Notes: generated by a model from the sequence alone, not told the origin. A stretch of DNA of 64,000 nucleotides from Xenorhabdus khoisanae (GCF_001037465.1 NZ_LFCV01000002.1:1-64000), one strand, 5' to 3'; numbered from the stretch's first letter, positions 1-8,567 are shown. Numbers and translations: made by a program.

Positions 1-914
1 TATAGCAAAATCAGCATAACATGACATATTCAATATGCTCTGTAAACAGCTCATCAACTGAACATCTTTTTTGTCTTCTTATCGCTTTTGCCCCACCCCA
101 TTTGTGTTCTATGGGATTCAAGTCCGGACTATAAGCGGGCAGCCATTCTAATTGATATTGACTCTCTGCTATCGCTTGTATCGTATCAAGTCGTTTATGA
201 AAACGCGCATTATCCATGACTATCACGGCACCGTGTGGGAGTTTTGGCAATAAATCCTGCGTCACCCACGCATGAAAGACATCGGCATTAATGTTGCCAG
301 TAAATAAGCTTAAGGTGATGAACGTATTTTCGAGAATTGCCCCAATGACGTTAATACGGCCTTTCGCGTGCCAATCCTGTGTACCAAAACAACGCTGCCC
401 TTTCTCTGAATACCCGTATATCCGTGGCATTGACTGCGCGAAACCACTTTCATCCAAATACACAATCGGTTTGCCTTCCTGTTCATAGCCGCTGATGCGC
501 TCGACAAACGCCTGACGACGCTGAGGATCAGCGCGAGGATGTTTTAAGGTTTTTTTTAAGCGTGAGCCGAAGCCGTTTCAAAGCGTAATGAATCGCCGAT
601 TGTGAGACCCCTAAGCGCTTTGCTCTTTCCCATTGATAGTCATCAGGAAAATTTTGGACATCCGCGATGAGCACCTCATCAGGAATTTTCATGGGAGGCT
701 TATCACGCGTCATGCAAGGTTCTATTTTATGGCTCCACCGGAACAGGGTACGAATAGAAATCTCAAAATGGGCACTCGTTTGCTCGAAAGTCAACGAATG
801 TTTATCTTTGTATGCCAGAACTCTTTTTCGAAAATCTAAACTGTAACCCATTTCACTTTATGCCTTGTCATTTTGGATTTGGATATTATGACATATTAGT
901 ATGATTTAGCTATA
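1..914 (-). mobile_element. IS630-family insertion sequence, full length
   Basis: The element is bounded by imperfect inverted repeats of about 28 bp. The left end reads TATAGCAAAATCAGCATAAC at 1-20, and the reverse complement of 887-914 begins TATAGCTAAATCATACTAAT. Both ends start with TA, the dinucleotide that IS630/Tc1-mariner elements target and duplicate. The left end coincides with the start of the window, so the flanking DNA on that side is unseen. The transposase is on the minus strand and is interrupted by a frameshift at an A8 tract. Confidence 0.85.
11..851 (-). CDS. IS630 transposase in two frames (orfA/orfB)
   Basis: The first part (528-851, 107 residues) carries the N-terminal helix-turn-helix region (Phe-Glu-Gln-Thr-Ser-Ala-His-Phe-Glu-Ile-Ser). 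The second part is open from about 577 down to 11 and carries the DDE catalytic core: Asp in YLDESGF, Asp in VIVMDNARFH and Glu in SPDLNPIEH. The two frames meet at a run of eight A on the minus strand (550-557 on plus). Reading seven A would give a continuous protein, so the join needs a +1 shift or one-base slippage. This could be a real mutation or transcriptional slippage on the homopolymer. No conventional start is needed for the second part. Confidence 0.8.
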
Positions 915-1033
915 TGCGCGAATCTAATACAGGCTGGGCTATCACTCTCACTCAACCACCGGAAGGAATGGTTCTTCAAGATGTAGGTAATCCTGAATAT
1001 TGGATATGCTACAATTATTTGATAGTAAATAAC

Positions 1034-1160
1034 TATACCCTTCGTCTTTCAAGTTGCCTCTTTGTTGGCTGCGCTCACTCACCCCGGTCACATAGTTATC
1101 TATGCTTCCGGGGATTCGTTCTCTGGCCGCCGTGATGCAATTTGAAATCCATTAGGTATA
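1034..1160. repeat. Intergenic palindromic repeat
   Basis: An imperfect palindrome of about 127 bp begins TATACCC and ends AGGTATA. It contains the segments CAAGTTGC, TTGTTGGCTGCGCTCACTCA and an inner hairpin with CCCGG/CCGGGG arms. From memory, similar elements occur in many copies in Photorhabdus, Xenorhabdus and relatives. It does not code convincingly on either strand. A degenerate partial copy follows at 1176-1255 and a half copy lies at about 16470-16510. Confidence 0.6.
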
Positions 1161-1175
1161 TGTATATTCAATAGG

Positions 1176-1255
1176 TTTCAAGATGCAGCGTGATAGTAAA
1201 GAAACAAAATCTCAGGAGCATAGATAACTATGTTTCTGAGGTGAATGAGTATCTC
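1176..1255. repeat. Partial copy of the intergenic repeat
   Basis: It starts TTTCAAGATGCAGCGTGATA and contains an inner hairpin of the same design, with CTCAGGAGCATAG facing CTATGTTTCTGAG around 1212-1243. It lies immediately upstream of the small lipoprotein gene at 1385. Confidence 0.4.
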
Positions 1256-1384
1256 AATTCAATATTTTTGGCAGGTAATTTGTCCTCTCATGTATTTAGT
1301 CATTGGCGGGTCAATTTAGTCACACTATATTTTCCCTTCATATGCGGGTATACTGCCGCCCCGCTTTTATGGATTGAGCTTTAA

Positions 1385-1720
1385 ATGATAAGAAAAATGC
1401 TATTATTATCAGTATTTGTTATGGCAGGTTGCTCTACCAGCAGAATACCGACAGATAATCTTCCGTCACTCAACAATAATGAATTGTGTCGTGCTCTTGG
1501 TGAAAATTTTATTGATGGCACAGAATTATTTAAGGTTATGAATGAAGTCTTCGATCGTGTTGGCTCAATAGATATTCAGGAATGTAAAACCATTGCTAAT
1601 GAGGTCAAACTTACTGAAATGTCTCTTAGAAATATGCAATGGCAGAATGATATAAATAGAATGAATACTAAGTCCATGGAAGATGCAATAAAAATAATGA
1701 AGTCACAGAATAGGCTTTAA
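1385..1720 (+). CDS. Small putative lipoprotein
   Basis: A 111-residue protein with a short type II signal peptide. A positively charged start (MIRK) and a hydrophobic stretch end in the lipobox VMAGC, so Cys16 should be lipidated and the mature part anchored to an envelope membrane. The mature part is Asn-rich and has two Cys residues (in NELCRAL and IQECKTI) that could form a disulphide. I do not recognise a family. The gene stands alone between an intergenic repeat and the convergent benE gene. Confidence 0.6.
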   Translation: MIRKMLLLSVFVMAGCSTSRIPTDNLPSLNNNELCRALGENFIDGTELFKVMNEVFDRVGSIDIQECKTIANEVKLTEMSLRNMQWQNDINRMNTKSMEDAIKIMKSQNRL

Positions 1721-1777
1721 TATTTGTGCGCTCTTTATTGAGCGCGAATTAGTTAGCTTATTCAATTATATTATGAT

Positions 1778-2992
1778 TTATTGCTGGCTATTTTGCTCAG
1801 TTTCCTGTTCCATTGATAGATGATGGTGTTTTTTTAATACAGCGTGAGCAATGATTCCGCTGATCAATCCCCAAAATGCGGAACTGATACCCAATAGATT
1901 TGCTCCTGATGCTGTGATCAGAAAGCAGATAATGGCAGCATCTCTGGTATATTGATCCTTGATCGCTTGATGCAAACTATTTGTAAAAGTACCAAGGAGT
2001 GCTAATCCGGCCAAAATTTTTATTAATGGAATTGGAAAAGCGTTGAACAAATAGAAAATGGCTCCGCCAAAAATACCTGCCAGCAGATAGAAAAAACCGG
2101 CACTGACTGCGGCAACATATCGTTTATTCGGATCTGGATGAACATCTTTTCCCATGCAAATGGCTGCCGTAATAGCTGCAATACAAATACTGAATCCGCC
2201 AAAAGGTGCCAGAATTATTGTCATCAGTGATGTCCAAATAAGTAATTTGGATGCACGAGGAGGATATCCCGCCGCCTGTAAAGTGGCGATTCCCGGTGCA
2301 TTTTGTGATGCCATCGTGACGATAAAAAATGGAATACCTACACCAATGAGTGTGGTTGCGCTAAAGTGCGGCATAACAAATTCAGGTATGGAAAATGTAA
2401 TGTTTTTATCCACCAAATTTAAATCGCCGCTGAGAATACAGATAATTAAGCCAACCGCCAGTGTCGAGATGATGGCGTATAACGGAAAATAGCGGCGGAA
2501 AATTAAGTAAACAAGTAGCATGGCACTACAAAGCCAAAAGTTGACTTGTAGCATTTCAAATGCTTCCAAACCAAAGCGGAGTAATATCCCGGCAAGCATT
2601 GCCGCCGCTATGGTATGTGGAATGTAGTTCATTAATTTAGCAAATAGTCCGGTGATACCGCATATCAACATTAATGCCGAAGCAAAGATAAAAATACCGA
2701 TGGCTTCGTTAACGGAGGTATCCGGAAAATTTGTCGCCAATAATGCAATTCCCGGTGTTGACCAAGCCGTTAAAATAGGAGTGCGGTAATAGAGTGACAA
2801 CCCAATTGTTGTGACCCCCATTCCTACACCGAGCATAACCAGCCAAGCACCTATTTGTGCCGGCTCAACACCGATTGCCGTCACGGCTTGGAGAATTATC
2901 GCAACTGAACTAGCATAACCAACTAATACCGCAACAAAACCTGTGATAAGTGTTACTGGTGAGAAATCCCTAAAAAATGATAGCTTAGGCAT
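1778..2992 (-). CDS. ydcO: BenE/YdcO-family benzoate-type transporter
   Basis: A 404-residue polytopic inner-membrane protein with about 11-12 hydrophobic segments. It matches the BenE (benzoate/H+ symporter) family by its N-terminal SPVTLITGFVAVLVGYASS region and the later PGIATLQAAGYPP segment. It is transcribed divergently from an XRE-cupin regulator, the same pairing as ydcO and ydcN (sutR) in Escherichia coli. The substrate is not established for this subgroup; small aromatic acids are the family default. The intergenic operator probably controls both genes. Confidence 0.85.
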   Translation of the reverse strand: MPKLSFFRDFSPVTLITGFVAVLVGYASSVAIILQAVTAIGVEPAQIGAWLVMLGVGMGVTTIGLSLYYRTPILTAWSTPGIALLATNFPDTSVNEAIGIFIFASALMLICGITGLFAKLMNYIPHTIAAAMLAGILLRFGLEAFEMLQVNFWLCSAMLLVYLIFRRYFPLYAIISTLAVGLIICILSGDLNLVDKNITFSIPEFVMPHFSATTLIGVGIPFFIVTMASQNAPGIATLQAAGYPPRASKLLIWTSLMTIILAPFGGFSICIAAITAAICMGKDVHPDPNKRYVAAVSAGFFYLLAGIFGGAIFYLFNAFPIPLIKILAGLALLGTFTNSLHQAIKDQYTRDAAIICFLITASGANLLGISSAFWGLISGIIAHAVLKKHHHLSMEQETEQNSQQ

Positions 2993-3010
2993 ATGATATT
3001 ACCTGTCGGA

Positions 3011-3054
3011 CGTTATAACGGACGATGGTGAGAATATCATCGTCCGTTATAACG
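3011..3054. promoter_or_regulatory. Perfect 17-bp inverted repeat between benE and sutR (operator)
   Basis: The left arm CGTTATAACGGACGATG (3011-3027) is exactly repeated in inverted form at 3038-3054 with a 10-nt spacer. Each arm also contains the self-palindrome CGTTATAACG, so the site is two dyads in mirror arrangement. It lies between the divergent starts at 2992 and 3091. It is the obvious binding site for the neighbouring XRE-cupin regulator and likely controls both directions. Confidence 0.75.
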
Positions 3055-3090
3055 TTCAATCATGAATTTATTTCTTTTGAGAAAGCACCA

Positions 3091-3654
3091 ATGAGTGATA
3101 TCACATCAAAAATTGCTGAAAAATTTAAATTATTAAGAGCTTCCAGAGGGTTAAGCCTCAGTCAGGCGGCGAAATTGACGGGAGTCAGTAAGGCGATGCT
3201 CGGGCAAATTGAACGTGGTCAATCAAGCCCGACGATTTCGACACTGTGGAAAATCGCGACAGGCTTTAACATTGCTTTTTCAACTTTTTTAGAAGGGGCG
3301 GCTCCCCAACTTCAGCCTGTATTACACCGATTTAATGCATTACCGATCTTTGAACAAAACAACTCAGGCATGCGTGTAACGCCACTTATACCTTTTGATG
3401 ACGAACTTTTTACCGATTTGCTCAAAATAGAATTAATACCGGGTGCTTCAAGTGACTCTTCTCCGCATGAATTCGGCGTGATAGAGCATGTTATTGTTCT
3501 CAGTGGGGAGTTAGATCTCCGTCTTAATGACACTTGGCATAAAATTTCAGCGGGTGAATCCATGCGTTTTCATGCTGATTGCCACCATGCTTATGCTAAT
3601 TCAGGCGATGAAACAGTGGTTATTCATAACCTCATTCATTATCCTCATAATTGA
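3091..3654 (+). CDS. sutR: XRE-family regulator with C-terminal cupin (SutR/YdcN-like)
   Basis: About 187 residues from the start MSDITSK. It has an N-terminal HTH_XRE domain (SLSQAAKLTGVSKAMLGQIE, residues about 20-42) followed by a cupin_2 sensor domain in the C-terminal half (HVIVLSGELDLRLN, SAGESMRFHAD). This is the SutR/YdcN architecture. An in-frame upstream Met at 3025 lies inside the operator palindrome, so I prefer the ATG at 3091. The gene is divergent from benE and probably represses it and itself. Confidence 0.85.
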   Translation: MSDITSKIAEKFKLLRASRGLSLSQAAKLTGVSKAMLGQIERGQSSPTISTLWKIATGFNIAFSTFLEGAAPQLQPVLHRFNALPIFEQNNSGMRVTPLIPFDDELFTDLLKIELIPGASSDSSPHEFGVIEHVIVLSGELDLRLNDTWHKISAGESMRFHADCHHAYANSGDETVVIHNLIHYPHN

Positions 3655-3729
3655 CCTATGGTGTTGTATAACGTGTTGGCATATGGATTTGCCACCTGAT
3701 AACGGTTATTAAATTTCCACGAAAGGTTT

Positions 3730-4224
3730 TTACAAAATGCTTGATAGTTGCTTAATACTTTCTTCAATTTCGGTCGGTGTATGGGCTGCATACCCTAAAA
3801 GAACACCTTCTCTTTCATGAGGTTGCATGCAGTATCGTGATAATGGTTGAATGCCCAAACCTATCTGATGACATTTTTTTATTACCTCACTCTCTTTTAA
3901 TCCATTGAGTAACCAGCACACCACATGTATTCCTGAATCTGTTGGCTGCACTTTAAATATATGAGGCAAATATTTTTTAATTGCATTGATTAAAGCTTCA
4001 TGCCGTTCATAACAGATTTTTCGGATACGACGAACATGGCGCGCATAATGTCCTTCCGAAATAAATTGGGCTAACGCTGCCTGTTCTAAATAGCCAGAAT
4101 GAGAATCAGTGTAATATTTCATTAATTTAAACGATTCAATTAATTTTTCAGGAACCACTAAAAATCCCAGGCGAAAACCGGGATACATCATTTTTGAAAA
4201 AGAACCTGCATAAATTACCCGTTG
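3730..4224 (-). pseudogene. C-terminal remnant of a MocR/PdxR-type GntR-aminotransferase regulator
   Basis: It is open on the minus strand from 4224 to the stop at 3730. It begins RVIYAGSFSKMMYPGFRLGF, the PLP-lysine region of the fold-type I aminotransferase domain of MocR-family regulators, and continues to the normal C-terminus. The N-terminal GntR winged helix and the front of the aminotransferase domain are missing. A stop codon sits just upstream at 4225. The break coincides with the break in the GNAT remnant on the other strand, so one deletion probably removed the 5' halves of a divergent gene pair. Confidence 0.8.
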
Positions 4225-4406
4225 CTACTGATGCACGGGGGCAACATATCGGTAAGCAACTGATTGAATTTGTTCATCAGGAAGCCAAAAAACAAGAATG
4301 TACACGTCTGTACTGGCATACACATGAAACAAATCTACGTGCTCAGAGACTCTATAACTGGGTGGCTGAAAAATCTGGCATGATTGAGTACAGAATGGCG
4401 GTTTAG
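4216..4406 (+). pseudogene. C-terminal remnant of a GNAT acetyltransferase
   Basis: The reading frame VATDARGQHIGKQLIEFVHQ contains the acetyl-CoA-binding R/Q-x-x-G-x-G/A-type motif (RGQHIGKQ). It runs to a normal GNAT C-terminus (NLRAQRLYNWVAEKSGMIEY). The first half of the domain is absent. The remnant abuts the MocR remnant head to head at about 4216-4224. Confidence 0.75.
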
Positions 4407-4464
4407 TTCGCCATTTTTCTTACTAAATACAATAAAAGCTGAAGTGGAATACGGGATTAATATC

Positions 4465-5496
4465 TTATATTAAGATATAATTTGGTTTGTATTCCCAGTC
4501 TTTAGCATCTGTGATTTCTCCTGTTTGTGGTTCTATAATTTTAACTTTGAGTTCAGGGGTAATATATATGTTAGTGGCATGTGCAGTTTTTTTAGTATTC
4601 CCTAATATTATCCCAATTGCATACCCATAAATTTCTTTGTCTGAATAGGCCTCTTTGCAGGCTTGTGCTTTGTATACAAGACTAAAATCATCACAATCAA
4701 AAACTTGTTTTTTATATGTGAAATTTTCTAGTCCTGATTTTTTGTATATATCTTTCGCTTTTTCATCTGAAACTAATCTGTAGAATGTATCTACAGTTCG
4801 CAGGTTTGCTAAATTAAATTGAATTTTTGGCCAAGTTTTTTTTAGTAAGGTTTTTATGAGCCTTGCTTTAATAAAATGGGGATGCAGAGTAAATAGACTG
4901 TATTTCTTATTGGATGCGGTTAACCAAGCCCATTGCTTAGACTTATCATGGGCATGACTGTACAAAAACATTTCTGTTCCCTGATTATTCCAAATGAGTC
5001 TATATTTCCTCATTCCGTCTTCCGTTTTGACATACTCTTTTTTGAGTGATATTCGTTTATCCTCTGGGGAGGAATTAGGAGTATCCCAGCATATTTTAGT
5101 GGTTTCTTCTGATGTATCATAGGCATACATGAAGAACCTTTTTCCTTGGTATAAACCTGCCACTCTCATTGGATTCCCTGGTGTTTTCAGAGTCCTCAGT
5201 TTTAATATGATAATGGCATAATAATATTGTTCTGATCCCATATATGCGCGCTTTTTATCATATTCTATATCATCGATACATAATGTACGTTTATGATCAT
5301 CTATAATTAGATATGAAACGTGAGGATTTATTTTATCTTCGGGAGGTATAGGGTCATTCTCCATGAAAAAAGAAGAGTCATTTTGGGAGAGAGAAATTGG
5401 ATCCTCACTACGATTCATATTTTCTGACTCTGGGAGCGTAGATTTACCTGAATCGGATACGCTGGGTATTTTAATTGTTTTGTCTTTATTTTCCAT
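4465..5496 (-). CDS. Unrecognised protein with a C-terminal MOA-like (papain-fold) Cys-His-Glu signature
   Basis: A 343-residue protein with no signal peptide. The first 60 residues are Ser/Glu/Asp/Pro-rich and look disordered. The middle is unrecognised. The C-terminal 80 residues contain FDCDDF (Cys268), AHATN (His306) and IEPQTGE (Glu322). From memory, the agglutinin C-terminal domain of the fungal lectin-protease MOA uses Cys/His/Glu with similar spacing, and related domains occur in bacterial and phage proteins. A cysteine-protease effector or toxin is therefore possible but unproven. The gene is monocistronic and AT-rich, and lies among deletion scars and accessory genes. Confidence 0.45.
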   Translation of the reverse strand: MENKDKTIKIPSVSDSGKSTLPESENMNRSEDPISLSQNDSSFFMENDPIPPEDKINPHVSYLIIDDHKRTLCIDDIEYDKKRAYMGSEQYYYAIIILKLRTLKTPGNPMRVAGLYQGKRFFMYAYDTSEETTKICWDTPNSSPEDKRISLKKEYVKTEDGMRKYRLIWNNQGTEMFLYSHAHDKSKQWAWLTASNKKYSLFTLHPHFIKARLIKTLLKKTWPKIQFNLANLRTVDTFYRLVSDEKAKDIYKKSGLENFTYKKQVFDCDDFSLVYKAQACKEAYSDKEIYGYAIGIILGNTKKTAHATNIYITPELKVKIIEPQTGEITDAKDWEYKPNYILI

Positions 5497-5689
5497 AACA
5501 TAGTTACCTTATTTTTTATATTGGTTATCTCAAACACAACCTATAAATTAGTTAAACAAGATTTATAAATGGAAAACAACAGATTTATGTTACAAATGAA
5601 GTGCTGAGATGATATTCAATTTTTAGTATAGACGCAGTTTGGATACTTCGCCAGAGTGGGGATGTTTTTTAACGCCTGTTGGGATAGGC

Positions 5690-5714
5690 ATTAAGTCACC
5701 CATAGGGTGACTTG
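5690..5714. terminator. Hairpin downstream of the metallo-beta-lactamase-fold gene
   Basis: AAGTCACCC and GGGTGACTT form a 9-bp stem with a three-base loop in the gap below the minus-strand gene ending at 5769. No strong T run follows on the minus strand. It may act as a bidirectional or weak terminator. Confidence 0.45.
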
Positions 5715-5768
5715 TTTTAGTAAGAAAATACGGATGAAAATTTAATATACTAACTGTGAATAACAGTG

Positions 5769-6764
5769 TTAATTATTTATTTTCAGTAAATTAGAGTATT
5801 CTACTGGTACCCAGGAATACCCTTGTGCATCTTTACCGATATGTCCGATACCAGGAAAGGGTAAATGTGCAGCACCAATTAACCATTTTTCTTTTGAGGC
5901 TTTTTTGAAAATAGCTTTACGTGCTTCAACGGCTTTATCATTATTTATATCATATTCTATAGCAACTTCTGGGTGCATAAATTGCACTGAATAGGAGTGA
6001 ACAATATCGCCCCAAATCAGCATGTTATTTTTACCAGAGTGTAATTTAAATGACGTATGGCCTGGAGTATGGCCAAAAGTTGATATTGCTTCGATACCAG
6101 GAATGATGTTATCTCCGCTTTTGAAAGTACGGAATGCGTTTTTAGCAATATAGGGTGCCAGAGCATCTTGGACCATTTTGAAAGTAGCGCGCGTTCCTTC
6201 AGGGGCAGCAGCCATAGTTTCAGGATTCAACCAGTAATCTTTTTCTTCTTGCGAAACGTAGACAACCGCGTTAGGGAATGCCATTTTCCCATCTGCGGAA
6301 GCGATACCACAAGAATGATCGGGGTGCAGATGTGTAAGCAATACTGTTTTTACCTCTTCCGGTGAATAGCCAGCGGCACGGATATTATCAATGGCATTTC
6401 CCATCGTAGGGCCAAAACATTTGCTTGAACCCGTATCAATTAATACCAACCCTTCTTTAGTATTGGCGAGGTAGGCATTTACCGCTGTCTGGACGCCATT
6501 TTTTCCTTCAACAAGGAACATGCGAGCAAGCAGCGTCTGAATATCTTTTGTTTCAATGTCTTTCAGTAACGCGGAGGGAATATAAAGATATCCATCATAA
6601 ATAGCGGTAACCATGAAGTCCCCAACCATTTGATGATAGTAACCCGGTGCCTGATTGATGATTTGGTCAGTTGATTTTGCAAAAGCAGTGGGTATTGCTG
6701 AAGTTACGACAGTAGTAAGAGCAAGTGTAATAGCAAGATGGGATGCTTTAAGAATGTTTTTCAT
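5769..6764 (-). CDS. Exported metallo-beta-lactamase-fold hydrolase
   Basis: A 331-residue protein with a Sec signal peptide (MKNILKASHLAITLALTTVV, cleavage probably after AFA near residue 29), so it should act in the periplasm. The metal-binding motif HLHPDHSCG (HxHxDH) and later His residues in FGHTPGHTS and AAHLPFPG define the MBL fold. It resembles the uncharacterised secreted MBL hydrolases and is distantly similar to lactonase types. The substrate cannot be told. It is preceded by a long AT-rich leader and appears monocistronic. Confidence 0.75.
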   Translation of the reverse strand: MKNILKASHLAITLALTTVVTSAIPTAFAKSTDQIINQAPGYYHQMVGDFMVTAIYDGYLYIPSALLKDIETKDIQTLLARMFLVEGKNGVQTAVNAYLANTKEGLVLIDTGSSKCFGPTMGNAIDNIRAAGYSPEEVKTVLLTHLHPDHSCGIASADGKMAFPNAVVYVSQEEKDYWLNPETMAAAPEGTRATFKMVQDALAPYIAKNAFRTFKSGDNIIPGIEAISTFGHTPGHTSFKLHSGKNNMLIWGDIVHSYSVQFMHPEVAIEYDINNDKAVEARKAIFKKASKEKWLIGAAHLPFPGIGHIGKDAQGYSWVPVEYSNLLKINN

Positions 6765-7076
6765 TAAATATTCCTGATAAATTAGGATGAAATAATTCCG
6801 TCATATTTGTTGAGTCTGTTAGCTTTATCTAAAGAGTTGGATAAAATTTTCAGATAATTTCTTTTACAACTGGTAAAAAGAAATCTGCTAAGTTCATCAA
6901 TGTAATATATTAAATATCAATGGGTATATAATTATATTGTTTTTTGTGGATGATTAAATAAATTTTGTTTATTTTTAACTGTATTTAACTTGTCATTCAG
7001 CCTACTCTTTAGTGATTGATGAGGGTACGTAAAATAGACTGAATGATGTTGCAAAATATAATTAAAAGCTATTTAT
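6765..7076. other. AT-rich intergenic region
   Basis: This 312-bp stretch lies between two minus-strand genes. No coding frame is seen on either strand. It should hold the promoter of the MBL-fold gene, but no site is clear enough to name. Confidence 0.5.
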
Positions 7077-7727
7077 TCAGGAGCAGGCATCTGTAGAAAT
7101 TTCGCTGGCGAAATTATCTGTTGTTTTAACTACAGCATCTTCATCAACAAAGATCTGAGTTCCTGCTGTCAGGCTGCCAGTGATTTTGGGAATATGGCAG
7201 AGAGAAGCAGATGCTCCCATACTTAAATTCACTTTGGCGGAATTGGCACTGAATTTCTGAGCGTTTTTATTAAATACAGCCCCCATTCCCAGAGTAAGAT
7301 CAAGATATTTGGTTTTACCTGCAACATCAATTTTGCTACCCATTTCACCTGAAACTGCCAGATTTTCACTATCGACGGCACAAGCATCCACTTCCATTTT
7401 TACCCCCGATTTAGTGGATAAATTCTTCAGAGGTTTGTCAGTGTATAGCGTAATTTTAACACCAGAGGTGAGAGAATTATCTTCTTTAGCCGCTTCGTTA
7501 ATCAGATTAAGTGTATCGTTATCACGACTGATATTGAGCTTATTGATGGAAGATTGCGTTCCTTTGGCTTTTAATGAAGGTGTTGTCGCGCATTTTATTG
7601 TTAAAGCAATACCATTTTGCGCGTTAACAGAGGTGAAACTCTGCATCTCAATGGTTTTTTCTGCTGCTATTGCGGGAGGTAATGTAGTTCCTGAAATTAA
7701 TGCTACTAAGATTGCTACTTTTTTCAT
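7077..7727 (-). CDS. Exported GIN-domain (DUF2807-like) protein
   Basis: A 216-residue protein with a signal peptide ending in AIAA near residue 22. The rest consists of short beta-repeats typical of the GIN/DUF2807 auto-adhesin-like fold (QNGIALTIKC, LAVSGEMGSKIDVAG, AKVNLSMGASASL). It should be a periplasmic or surface right-handed beta-solenoid. Members are poorly characterised. Three Cys residues, one of them the penultimate residue, could form disulphides. Monocistronic. Confidence 0.6.
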   Translation of the reverse strand: MKKVAILVALISGTTLPPAIAAEKTIEMQSFTSVNAQNGIALTIKCATTPSLKAKGTQSSINKLNISRDNDTLNLINEAAKEDNSLTSGVKITLYTDKPLKNLSTKSGVKMEVDACAVDSENLAVSGEMGSKIDVAGKTKYLDLTLGMGAVFNKNAQKFSANSAKVNLSMGASASLCHIPKITGSLTAGTQIFVDEDAVVKTTDNFASEISTDACS

Positions 7728-7794
7728 AAAAATACCTCTATGAGTAGGGATAATATTTTTAGAGCCTATCTCCGATTAATAGATATGTGACTTT

Positions 7795-8256
7795 CTAAAG
7801 CTTTTCAAAAATAATTGCTCCAGTTCCTTTTTCTCCCAAAATATCATTCGGATTGCGTAAAGGGCAGTCTGTGAGTGAAAGGCAGCCGCAGCCAATACAG
7901 CTATTTAAGTTATTGCGTAATCGGGTCAATATTTTGATGCGTTTATCCAACATATCCCGCCATTGTGAAGAAATGATCTGCCATTGTTCTGCGGTCAAAT
8001 TACTGTTGGGCGGGAATTGACATAAAACAGCCTGAATTTCTTTAAGAGGGATCCCGGTACTTTGAGCAGCCTTAATAATCGCAAGATAACGCAGGACTAC
8101 GGAAGGAAAACGACGCTGGTTGCCGTGGCTGCGTGAACTTTTGATTAGCCCTTTTGCTTCATAAAAGTGAATCGCTGATATCGCGACTCCACTGCGTTTT
8201 GAAACTTCGCCAATGGTTAAGACGCGATTGAAATCAATGTGTTTATTTTTTGCCAT
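7795..8256 (-). CDS. soxR: Redox-sensing transcriptional activator SoxR
   Basis: A MerR-family regulator of about 153 residues. It has an N-terminal winged helix ([21 protein letters not shown]), a dimerisation helix and the [2Fe-2S] cluster loop [12 protein letters not shown] followed by PLRNP. These are the hallmarks of SoxR, which activates its target when the cluster is oxidised by redox-cycling drugs. An upstream in-frame Met at 8271 lies inside the SoxR box, so the ATG at 8256 is preferred. No soxS gene lies alongside. Confidence 0.93.
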   Translation of the reverse strand: MAKNKHIDFNRVLTIGEVSKRSGVAISAIHFYEAKGLIKSSRSHGNQRRFPSVVLRYLAIIKAAQSTGIPLKEIQAVLCQFPPNSNLTAEQWQIISSQWRDMLDKRIKILTRLRNNLNSCIGCGCLSLTDCPLRNPNDILGEKGTGAIIFEKL

Positions 8257-8265
8257 CTTTATTGA

Positions 8266-8283
8266 TCTCAAGTTAACTTAAGG
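8266..8283. promoter_or_regulatory. SoxR box
   Basis: CTCAAGTTAACTTAAG at 8267-8282 matches the E. coli soxS-promoter SoxR site (CCTCAAGTTAACTTGAGG) at nearly every position. It lies 10 bp upstream of the soxR start codon. The plus strand beyond it has no gene for 1.4 kb, so the site may serve soxR itself or a target that has been lost. Confidence 0.8.
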
Positions 8284-8390
8284 TTTTATAGTGCAACGTT
8301 GCTGTGTTTGTCAACTGGCAAAAATTTCGCCCTGTCGTTTTATTTCACACAGAAAAGGCAGGATTTCTGTTTAAAAATCAGGAAAATTGA

Positions 8391-8507
8391 TTAGCCATGT
8401 AAAGCAATAATGGATTCAATTTCTATTTGTAAATCCGGGTGAATAAGGTTTGAGACTTCAACCAGAGAACACGCAGGTAAATTGTCATAATTTATTCTGG
8501 TAACCAC
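8391..8507 (-). pseudogene. C-terminal remnant of a RidA/YjgF-family protein
   Basis: A 38-codon frame reads NLPACSLVEVSNLIHP and LQIEIESIIALHG. This is the last third of RidA-family proteins, around the conserved (P/A)-A-R-S-x-V-E-V and E-I-E-x-I-A motifs. The Arg of the motif is Cys here. A GTG preceded by AAGGAG could start translation, but only a fragment would be made. Confidence 0.6.
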
Positions 8508-8567
8508 AATCAACTCCTTATCTATTCACATTAAGAGCCTACTTAGATAGGCTCATTTTTGGTGGGA

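Noticed and set aside
914-1135. Plus-strand frame of 73 codons after the IS element
   Set aside because: It runs through the palindromic intergenic repeat; the composition is that of the repeat, not of a protein.
3025-3090. Longer N-terminus for the XRE-cupin regulator
   Set aside because: The codons overlap the perfect operator palindrome and the extra residues do not fit the family.
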